Below are positions 27,511-39,300 of a DNA stretch of 64,000 nt, piece by piece. Made by a program: the position numbers and the translations under genes. Within the stretch, counting starts at the first letter, position 1, and each line of letters opens with the position of its first letter. The notes below the pieces were generated by a model that had not been told where the DNA came from, searched no databases, and saw only the letters and a list, made by a program, of their open reading frames with translations. Source of the DNA: Glandiceps talaboti (lineage: Eukaryota; Hemichordata; Enteropneusta; Spengelidae); NCBI RefSeq assembly GCF_964340395.1, contig NC_135561.1:11751461-11815460 (forward strand). The letters are read 5' to 3'.

Positions 27511-28315
27511 ATTGGACTTCCTTCAGCTGTCGACCGGGATTCGAATCACAAGTGTTTACAATAAAAATGTCTGGAATATCGGGCGAACTGGTAATCGTAT
27601 TAAAAAACTACCAGCAGATGACGAAAGTATGTTATCAGAGCTACTCTTTTGAGTGATTTCTTAGCGAAGACAAAGTGTGGAAAGACAAAGATGCCGGGGG
27701 ATTTAAACAGATGTCGTCGTGGAGGATGACCGAACTGCTAACAGCTGCAAATCAATTCGACCGTCTGAACATTTGAAGTGTGAAAGCGCGCGAAATCATA
27801 TTTCCCGCCAGCTGAGATCACGTGCGAAACACCCGGCAAATTTTTTAGGCCACATACCCAGGGTTTTTATCAGAAGAAACCCACTTTACACAAGCTTTAA
27901 TAGCATCAACGCTTAACCTTTTACGAATTAAACTAACCCAAACATTTTTTTTTACTTTTGGATAGTTTGAGAGTTCATTTTTAGTTGCGATCTAAAATTG
28001 ATCGAAATTACAGTGGGTAATGTTCAGTTTGTATTCAGAGTTTGGGCCTGAATGGGTCCCTTTGCAGCAAGGTTTTGCACTGTTTGCGAAATAAAACTAT
28101 AAGATTGTTTTGAATATAGATAAAGACAATATCAATTTACGATTCAAAATGGTAACTAAATAAAAAGAATCGATCTGTGTAAAGTACTGAACAAAATATA
28201 AGCGTTGGTAAAATGATATGTTATGAATGATATGCTAATAGGAAGGTCACAGACAGCCAATGGTGTTGCAGCTTATTACTCAGCTCGGCAGCCATCTTGG
28301 TGACCACTTATCAAC
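27511..28315. promoter_or_regulatory. Bidirectional promoter of E2F and MBOAT
   Basis: 805 bp between divergent start codons. Two canonical E2F sites sit 5 bp apart: GCGCGAAA (27788-27795, TTTCGCGC on the other strand) and TTTCCCGC (27801-27808). Near the MBOAT start are a CCAAT box (28257-28261) and two YY1-like motifs, CCATCTTGG (about 28292-28300) and AACATGGCG at the start codon (about 28313-28321). No TATA box was recognised. Transcription start sites cannot be placed from sequence. Confidence 0.75.
27788..27808. promoter_or_regulatory. Paired E2F binding sites upstream of E2F
   Basis: TTTCGCGC (minus strand) and TTTCCCGC (plus strand), both fitting TTTSSCGC, about 280 bp upstream of the E2F start codon. 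Vertebrate E2F1 is known to be regulated through paired E2F sites in its promoter, so autoregulation is the simple reading. The divergent MBOAT gene could also respond. Confidence 0.7.
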
Positions 28316-30349
28316 ATGGCGCCTGGGCTGTGGTCGCTCATGCAACATGCGTCGGAGCGAACAGGACTGTCGATTGATCGGGTAAGGATATAGTGTTTTT
28401 GTTTCACGTTGGAAGATACCATAATGATTTTCTATCTTCTTAGCTTGAAATTAGACAAATTTGACTTCGAAATTCAACTTGGGACACGCCTTTTAAATTT
28501 GCATACAGATAGCACCGTCGGACTGTCCCAGCCAACATCGCACATGTGTAAACATAGTCCTGCTTCCATGACGGTGCACGAGTCTGTATTACTGACTTGA
28601 CTCTAAACACCGTCATGCAAAGAGCAATAGAGTTTGCCTATTACTACACCGCCAGCAAAATGTACCCGCGCCAATTGCAAAAGAATTACCTACCGACCGA
28701 TCAAATATTTGCAACCGATCGAATATCTACGCCATTTCGATTCCTCTGACGGTAGTATTCCCTGCTCAGATCACAAAAAGCGTCGAAATCGGACCTTTTC
28801 AAGTGCGAACTGCAACATTCAAGTAACCCTCGTAACACCGCCACATTTGATATCATCGAGTGAATGAATAATTACCCAGAGACACTTGCGCCGACGTACG
28901 TAAGGAGAAGTGATTAAATTTACGATAGAATTTGAAAAGTTCCGATTTTGATAGTTTTGGTCATCTGCTATAGGACTTTTGCAGTCAAAATGAGGTAAAC
29001 CGACTAAATAATAGATTTATTGCTAATATTTGACCACTGGGCGATTTTATTCCTTAGTTACCGGCATTTTTTGTAAGTCCGTATTTCACGGCTGGCTCTT
29101 CGCAGGACGGAGGGGGAGGGACAATTGTCAGAATCGAGTCCCGAATTCCTCCGTTTGCAAGCAGGACTAGTGTAAACATAAATCAACACACACAGTATCT
29201 TGACAACTGCTTAAGTATTTTCTTTTATATCGTAATGTTATATCTATATGGGTAAATTAGCGCTGGAATCTATATTTGGATTAGGAAATTTCTTCTTGGT
29301 AGTGCTTGGGCACTTATTATCGTAACAAAAACAGATGTCATAATTAGCTAAAGGTCAACAAACTTCCTCCGTGATTATTTCGCACGTGCGTCGTATTGAT
29401 ACCACTGTTGTGAACCTTACACTCTAGCTATTGTTGGCTTCGATGTTTGTATAGCGGAAACAACTGCTTGAAAAGCCAGGCCGTTCCGTATCAAAGTGGA
29501 GTTTCCAAATAAATATCATGGCGAGATGTGTAACACTCTGTTGTTTACACATTCGTGATTATGGCAGATATCAAAAGGGGTGTGGCATCTCTTGTCGCCC
29601 GCTTGACATTCTATTTCTGCTTTCACATAAATATATTGCATCGTTATACCAACATATCAGTAGTGAACATCCCAAATATGAACAATTTTCAATTGTATGT
29701 TTTCTAAAAAAAAAAATGATCTCATATTTATAGTATATGGTAATTGATTCAAATATTAGCAATTTGATTGAACATTAAGCATATTTGGAGTGGTGGTCTG
29801 TTTAAAATTAATAATGACAACGTTTTGTTTTCTCTACTTTATATCATTAATTGCCTATCTACCTTTATCTATTAACTGATAGTAGTTAAACTTTTACAAA
29901 CTGACTTGTCAAGTTGTCCCAAATGAAAAATGGTTTATCTTTGCATTGTTTATCATATTGCTAAGTGCTAGCTGATATGATGAACAATGAAAATATGGAT
30001 GATTTAAATCTGGGCATTTATCTCACATGACTTTTTATGTAGCTTGTGCAGATGAGTTGGCAAATAAAAAAAATGTTTTTTTATGATAACCTAACTGACA
30101 CTTAACATTTGTATTTACAAAAAGACAATATGTGAGAATTTATTTTTCAAATTCCGTGATGTTAATTTTAAGTCTAATTTTTATACCATATCTTTGGCTA
30201 CTCTTTTAATCTCATTCAGAGAAACTTTGTCTTTTTTTAGACTGTGAGTTAAATTTTGACAGCAAAATCTGTGTTTGTCTGCCTTAGTTACCTAGGTATT
30301 GTGACCAACAAGTATCTTGGATTTAGGGCAAAGCAATTTCTCAAAAACT

Positions 30350-30389
<40 letters not shown>

Positions 30390-33300
30390 AACACCATCCC
30401 AATCTACCTACCCAATTTTCTGATGTCATGTTATCAGGAACAAAATATTTTTAAACATGAATAAATTATCTTGTGTGTAATGCATATAACTTAGTCTGTA
30501 AGGTACGGCGCGTCTGGGCACCCTCACACATTGGCCAACCCGAGAGGAGGCCGGTGAGGGCGAAACGTCACAACAAATGTTAACTTTGTTAATATTAAAT
30601 GATATATTAGGCACATTTTCAAACGCCAAGCCCAACAGCCCAACCTAATCGCTAACCATGTATTATTAGGTTTCAAAAGTTATGGTCTGTTTTATGACTG
30701 TGGATGAATCATAGAGGCCCAAATAATGTAATCAAAATCATACAAGGAAATGTCCGCATACCTGCAGGCTGATAAGCCTAAAAAAAATAGTTGTTTGGTT
30801 CCGGTTACCCGACCCCACCTACTTTTTCACAGCCGACCCCAAATTTTTTTAACATATTTGAGAAAAATAAAATAAAATTTAGAAGTCTTGCCAGAAATAC
30901 TGGATGCGGAAACAGGCATCAACTTCAAAGACAATATAAAACTGTTCTTCCAATCTGTAATGGCTGTACATCTGATGAGAAGAAACCAATAACACAGAGA
31001 ACATATGGAAAACAACGAAAACATAACTACCTGAACTATACACTCACACATGAAAAAAAAAATAATACAATAAATTAAAATTGAGTGTAACTGAAACCAC
31101 ACAATTTTTTTAGGCCTAAGCCTGGGCTGATGACATCATTACAGTCTACTTTCATATGTGAATTTGAACCAAATTTAAAGTGATAATATTTTTTACATAT
31201 AAAATACACTGGAATTCATGTGAGTAAATCTGGTGCCATCATAACTGACTTTTCCTGCTATCTTGCACTCAGTGTAACTGGAGTATGATTTTTTTGATGA
31301 GACAACCAACAATATTTTCACAGAAAATTTTTAAAATACCAAAAATTAGACATTATATAATGTTAATTAGAGTTCTATTATATCTATGCATAGTATTGTA
31401 ATAAGTTGAAATCATGATTTATTTTGGGTGCTGATTTTTTGGGTGTGGACTCTAAAATCGCTAAGATTGGATATATTACACCATACTATCTTTACAGCTA
31501 CACAGATATGTCAATGAACAAGTAATTCAATACTTTTCAATGTGTATGGTTTTACAAGTACAATCCATTGATCTAACAAAAAAAATTATTTGGTTCTTGT
31601 AACCCAACCTATTTTTTTTTGACTGTCAGACATAAATATTCTTTTTTTAGGTAATTTGAAAAAAAAAAACCAACGAAAAATTGAAAAAATTTGCAGTCAA
31701 GCGAGAAAGTGAGATTTGAAGATGTCTTCACCTCATGTGATCCAAACAACATGATGGAATACAGTACCACCTGGTGTCTTCTCTGTACCATACAGAAACT
31801 GCGATCACATCTATGATTTAAAAATTAAAAAAAAAAAAATCTTACGTACCCACCCTACTGTGAAATTGGGTGTTACCAGAACCACAATTTTTTTTTATTT
31901 GGTCTCATCTCACAAAACTGTTAAAAAAACTGTTCCATTCGCAGCTTTGAAGGGAAAATTTATAAAATGAGTCTGGAATTGTTGTCAGTTGGTAAATTGT
32001 GTGATTTGTTCTAAAATTAGACTCTGGTGAAGTCAACCTTTTTAAACTGCAGATGTTGCTGGTACGCATTCAGTACTGTTTTTCATTTGTTGTAAGGAGC
32101 AGATTTTCTCCGGGTGACTGCCCATAGAAATTTCTAGTCATAAATGGGTCAAAGTAGCAGTTGCATTCAAGAATTATGAATTTGAATAATTTATTTGGTT
32201 GGTCTATAAAACTACGGACTTTACTACGTGTGTTGATCTCATAGTTTCGAGTGGTGACCTGTAGTGCCTACACTAATCATTATTTGTGTACACTTGAAAC
32301 AAATACCGCCTTAGTTACATGTTGGATTTTGGAACATGTTTCAGTTTAGTTCAAATCAATGCATGTAATTCTTGCATTGAAACAAAAATAACTCAGAAAT
32401 AAATAGGTTCACATCTGGCCCATGTTCCTTGAATTAAAGGAATTTTTTAAAAAAATTATCAAATTCCAAAGCTGTAGCCATTTCCGACAACAAACAAAAC
32501 AGAAAACTGCATCTAGCACAATACAATGATGTCTGTTCATGTTTATTTACGTACTTTTCACATTTTTTTTTCTTGCAGTTCAATTTTATATTTTTCCAGA
32601 TTTCCAGTCTGATCTTAGCTGTAATTTTCAAAGTGTTTCTTCACCCCCACCATGTCAGTCCCAAAGTCAGACATTTTGTGGCAGCGGCCTTTGGTCTGTA
32701 TATTGGATGGTTCTCGTATTCATGGTGAGTACAGATTGAGTAAAGTTTCATGTCAAATAGTTTTGACTATTGTCAGCCATCCATCAAACTCAGACCACTA
32801 ACGAATATTTTTAGTGTTCTGAGGCAATACCTGGGAGTTTGGATTACCCCCCCCCCCCCCCCCCCCTTCACACACACACTAGACTTTTGACTCATTGGTC
32901 AAGCATTATGTAGAAGTTTGACCCCTTTTTGAAAGCATGTATAACCACACGTATATTTGGGACCATGTAGTTTCCAAATTGCTAATTTCCAAATAGTTAA
33001 GAATTTTCAAAAAAAAATTCTGAGATTTTTCACTCCTATTTTGTGGCAGAATGTAGATAGATATTCAATCCTTAGATTCTGGCTGAAATGTGGAATTTTG
33101 ACCTGTCCCTTGTAAGTTGTAGTTGTTACATTTTTTTGTAGCTTTTGTGCTTTTAAATTGAATATGTTATGGTACACCCATCACCCAACCCAGTCCACCC
33201 CTCCCTTCCCCTCCCCTCCCCTGCCCTCCCAATTATCTACCTCCCACCCCAGGCCTCCCAACCCCTCCCCATGCACTCAAGCAGGCTGGACTTCAGACAC

Positions 33301-36300
33301 AGCAGTGTTCTTGGTCATCATAAATTGTTCAACATGGCAACGTGTCTACACTGTATAGAGTATCAATCAACCTTTGGCTAATGTAAATGATAGCCTAACT
33401 ATGTTGTGAGGTCACTACATGCAATTTCAACTTTGGAACTCATTATCAACTATTAGTTTCTATGCCACTGCACTGATAACCATGTGACTGGTATTAAAGA
33501 GACTTGTTTTAAAGGTCAAGGTGATATAATGATTAGAAGAATGGTTACACAATGGAACTAACATGCCTAAACTTGACCATGGACACATACACTCTAAAAT
33601 GCTAAATCAAGACAAACGTTGACATAATACATGGTTGTCTTACAACACCAAACACTGTTTTCTATTATAAACTTTGAATAACAACGGGATGTTTTAGAAG
33701 TCAAGTTTTGTTTCGAACTTTAGTCTTGACTATTTTGTAGGTGTAAAGAGTGATCTCTTTGACTGACTGGTTTTGATTGGCATTTTGTTTAAATCCAAGG
33801 TGTCAATGATAGTCTGTGTACTTTTGTGAAGTGGTTTGTTTTTTTTGGAGAAAATTACCCTATACATATACCATACTTCCATGCATATATACATACTTTG
33901 ATTGTCCGGGTGTTGACTTGGTAATGACATGACTTTGTATTTAGGTAGGTAAAATCACAGAAGGTATTAAAAGGTATTCTTTTCTCATAACGCCTTTAAA
34001 AAATGGGTCAGTTGGTCAGGTAAAAAAAATTTAAAAGTCAAAAAAAGTAAGTGTGTATGCGTACATGTTGGTAATACTTTCAATGTATAATTATACGTTT
34101 TACATTCTGAATGACTCAGAAATGACAGTTAAAGTGACTGAGAAAGAAACTTTGAACCATTTAAAGTTCCCAAACATTTGTAACTCTCAAATTTCAGCAA
34201 TGTATGTCAGTTTTTACTCAGATACGTAGTCATTGGTTTGCCAACTCACAGTCAGGGACAGTAGGATTTTTTTTCTAATCCTGCTACAGAGGGCATTTAT
34301 TTATTTTTTTTTTAATTGCTAGAGTGAAGAAATGTAGGGTCGGTCAGGTCATGAGAAACATAGAATTGAGTAATCAATAGCATGTCATATTTCTCAGATC
34401 TGTGATTCCGATTTGGTTTTATAAATTGATCATGATGGAAGTAGCTGAATCAGAGTCTGAGATCCGCAACATAGACAGGGGAGAGGTAGTCATGTAAAAT
34501 GTACACATGATTATCTAACAAGATATTGAAATAATGAAATGATGTTAACAGATTAATGTGATTTGAATATCGTACACTCAATCCGATTGGTTTGAAAAAA
34601 AATGCACTCAATCTGATTGGTTTGAAAAAAAATGCAATCAATCTGATTGGTCACAATGGGGAGTGATAAAATAGGGCTATTATTCAAATGAAGTCAATAT
34701 GTAGACCACAATGACATCATTTACATATAGGAAATATTATGTTAATATTTACAAACAGGCATGTTGATAACTGCCATTGGGGGGCTTTGCAAAGTAAATC
34801 AGTAGGCAGCTGCTGATAGCATTACAAGTGGTTTGTGAAGTCAGGAAGTAGAATCACAGATCGCTATGTAAAGACATACATGACCAGGTATATTTGCTAT
34901 TTAAATTGAGCCTTGGTCTGATTGTCATCCGATTGCTTAGCACAATGAAATCATTATTCTGCAACTCATTTCATTTTGTTCAACCACACCCAGAATACAT
35001 TACATTACATTATCAGAACTGAAATTCAGCAATAGTCAAGTACACATAGGTAATTATCTTGACTACCAAATTGTATGTTGGTATAGTCTGTTAGACCAAT
35101 GGAAATGAATAGGAAATTGTTGCTGAAACAATTCATATTGCTAAATCTGACTGCCAAATGCAGAAGTTGAATTCTAGCCCAAATTTTTTGTTTTGAGGAA
35201 TTACATGTATATTGGCAAATACACGTATTGTACTGTGTAATGTCTGTGGTTACACAAGAATGTCACCTTACTACGTACGAACAAAAGCACAAGGTTAGTG
35301 TACCCGTTAGGCGTACATGTTATTTGTCAAACACCTACAGTTTGGATATGTAAAGACAGGTTACCAGACTATTGTTGTAGTCTTTCTTTGTTAGGTCGAC
35401 ATCGTTTTTAATGTAGTTGTCGTGACATGACCAATTCTCTGCTCTAATGCAAAAAGTGTTCACTGGTTTTTTGTTTTTTTAAAGGGCAGCAGTCGTTCAA
35501 TTCATACATTTTATGCCTACCTAGGGGGTCCCACTGTATATTCAAACCTAGCTAGTAACTAAGGACTCTCATACAACACTTAGTTTCTAAGCAGAAACTT
35601 ATGTGAAGTACATGGTTTATGAAAGACTTGTTTCACCCGTGAACTCTGGAATCATGCAAATATACTGAATACAATAGGGATTAGAATTTTGATATGTTTG
35701 TCGAGGCTATTCATTGCTGCCTTGAATGGCCGCCAGATTTGCCGTATCAGAGAGTTAATATCGCCCATTTACTACTTTTTTGTCTGGGTTTCCTCTGGTT
35801 TTTGAAAATTCTTCGTAAATTTACTAATTGGGTCCAAAAAAGTTGGAGTAAATTTCAGAACTCATTAGTAAACTTAAGGTTCATGGAAAATGTCAAATTT
35901 AGATGACATTGTATGTATGTATGTAACAATTAATGGACTGTTCCAGCCAATTTGCTTCAAAGTGCATGTATCGATATTTGAAAAGAGTCCATTCCCGAAA
36001 TATTGATTTGAGCCTCTGGACCTTTCAAAGTACTAACTGTATGTGTCGAAAGATGCACTGAAAGCAACTGTTTTCCATTACATGTGTTGTTTGTCATTCA
36101 GTACTTTGGGAGGCATTACCAATTTCTTCTAGGTTTTCTGATCAGGATTTTATTTGAGATTTCTTAAGAAAAAAACCATACAAATGGATTATATAAATTA
36201 AAATATTGATGTGAGTAAATTGTTAAAAGTATCACATGATTCAATTGAACAAAAAATATGAAAATCTCTCCCAGCAAAAAGAAGCGATTGAATTTACTTT

Positions 36301-39300
36301 CTTTGAATGCGGTGTATCTTCAGCTTTATTTGGAAATATTTCGGCTTATTTCATGTTGACTTCAGATGACTTCTATGATTATTTTGCCTTCGGCGTATTT
36401 CTGTGTTGTACAATAACTTGTAAGCAACCGACCGATATGTGTAGGTGTTCCGCATGATTCAATCCTGGCCAGGTTTTCACCGTTAGTGTTATCTTATTTA
36501 TAGTGCCAGTGGGATTATACTTTTGTATGGGACCAGCATTTTCTATATTTCTACCAGATAACTGTATTTCGCACCCAAATTGTACAGTTCTTTTAAGGGG
36601 AATGCCACTCCATGAAATAAAAGTATTTTAATTAAGGCGCCGTCAATGAAGTTATTTGTTTGCTTCTCTGCGTACAGACGTTGAGGTTTGTTGGAAGATA
36701 TAGAAAAAGCAAATACATTTCGTTTTACTTAAAATTTCTGCACAAGACCGTTCAAATATCTTCAGAATGACTTCACTTATTTGATAACTGTATTTCTCAC
36801 CCAAATTGTACAGTTCTTTTAAGGGGAATGCCACTCCACGAAATAAAAGTATTTTTATTAAGCCTCCGTCAATGAAATTATTTGTTTGCTTCTCTGCGTA
36901 CGGATGCTGAGGTTTGTTGGAAGATTTAGAAAAAGCAAATACATTTCGTTTTACTTAAAATTTCTGCACAAGACCGTTCGAATATCTTCAGAATGACTTC
37001 ACTTATTTCTAAATAGTTGATTAAGACAATCAAACTTTGGACTCTTATATTTCACCAGTGTAGTAGATTTACAATGTAGGTACAAACATAAAATGAATGA
37101 ACAGAGAGGTGAATTTTACATGACATGCTAATATTGTGTTGTTTGTCTTTCTTGCCCGTCTGCCTTGTTGTTTTGGTGAAATTAATTGATGGAGCCTAAC
37201 TGTGGATTCGGGAGAATCATTTCCTAATTTTACATCAATAATTTTTACTTGGTTGCCAAGAAACACCAAACTAAAACTCTTTTTCACCTCAGTCGTTCTT
37301 TCAGTGATGCACTGATGGGTCTTAGCAGACCTGAATATTTATAAATGTATCAGATGTCGATAAATAAATAAATAAATAAATAAGTGAATTAGATGCACTC
37401 TGAATATTGATGACTCATAAGAGCTTACTTCCTCCAGATAAATAGTCATGAATATTCAGTGTACATCTAATAAATATTCATGTCTGCTAAAGGTGCATGA
37501 GGTAACAGTATACCACTGAATTAATAATATAGACTGAGGTGAAAACGAGCTTCAATTTGGTGTTTTCTTGATAATCCAGCGAAGTATAGTTGAGGTGAAA
37601 TTATCAAATGACGCTCGAAAAACACAAATTTTATGAAAATACCTGTATTTCCTGGAATGGCATTAACAAAGAATTAATTAACTACCATTATTAATCGAAA
37701 CATGCCTGATCACTAACTAACAAGCAAGGCTCTTTTAAAAACATACACAGGGTTCTTTCACACACTTTGTGTTCATGATTTCATGCATGCCCATATGATC
37801 AGTGACCATTTCCCAATTTTAGCCTTCATTTTTTTCAAATCTAGACTTCTATTATTTGATGCCTACATGCAAATTGGCCAAATCTTTGATAACCGGAATA
37901 TGCCACATGTTTTTGATATTTTTCAGGTCCTTTTTACATCTGCTTACACAGTCCACAATACCGTATATCATGATGCGAACTATGAGTCCCAGAGTCATGC
38001 ATAAATTTGTCTTCACGTTTGCCGTGGTTTACATGTCAGGAGTTCATATCAGTCAGCAGATGAAAAGTGTCAACATTTACCTAATGGATCACATTGGGTA
38101 AGTGAATCATTGATTTAACATTTGTGTAAGTAACACATTGGGTAAGTGAATCATTGATTTAACATTTGTGTAAGTAACACATTGGGTAAGTGAATCATTG
38201 ATTTAACATTTAGTGTAGGTAACACATTGGTGAAGTGAATCAATGACCTAACATTTAGTGTAGGTAACACATTGAGTAAGTGAATCATTGACCTAACATT
38301 TAGTGTAGGTAACACATTGAGTAAGTGAATCATTGACCTAACATTTAGTGTAGGTAACACATTGGGTAAGTGAATCAATGACCTAACATTTAGTGTAAGT
38401 AACACATTGGGTAAGTGAATCAATGACCTAACATTTAGTGTAGGTAACACATTGGGTAAGTGAATCAATGATTTAACATTTAGTGTACATTGTAGGTAAC
38501 ACATTGGGTAAGTGAATCATTGACCTAACATTTAGTGTAGGTAACACATTGGGTAAGTGAATCAATGACCTAACATTTAGTGTACATTGTAGGTAACACA
38601 TTGGGTAAGTGAATCAATGACCTAACATTTAGTGTAGGTAACACATTGGGTAAGTGAATCAATGACCTAACAGCATCTGTTGTGCTATGCTAATGGAGGG
38701 ATGTCGGAGCCATCATTTGTTTTTCTTGACCACCAAGGACCAGATTCAATAATTGAATGAGTGTCTTGCATTGAGTGAATAACACACGTCTTACTTCAGT
38801 CATGTCTATAAGAATATCCTGTGGAAAGTTGACAAAATATTTACATTTAGTGAAATTTTATTTCTTATTTTTTGCAGCCCCATGATGGTTATGACAGAGA
38901 AAGTGACTAGTCTGGCCTTCAGTCTAAGAGATGGTAAGTTAATATTTATCATTCAGTGTATTTGTCCAGTCAGACTTCGTAATTACCACTGTAAACTTAC
39001 ATATGATTTTGGGTATTGAAGTAGCATGATGTCACATAAGCTCAATGAATGAACTTTGTTTATTTACATGGGGGGGGGGGTTCATCCTAAACGAACAAAG
39101 TATAAAGTCATGTGCAACATTGTGCGACCATCCCTAAATTGCACAACTTTTAAATCTTGTAAAGAAGATATACTGCAGTCAACATTCAGCCATTTGTTTT
39201 TATTTCCTGCAAGGGATTATGGGAATATATAATGACATCACATTTGTTACAGTTGTGTTGACTTGACACGTTTCGTAGTTGTCAAGAGAGCTATACATAC

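Noticed and set aside
28634-28867. 77-residue plus-strand open frame in MBOAT intron 1
   Set aside because: No family resemblance, no splice support and no repeat of its pattern elsewhere; chance open frame.
38151-38504. Minus-strand open frame of 117 residues with a repeated hydrophobic motif
   Set aside because: It is a translation of the 45-bp intron minisatellite.
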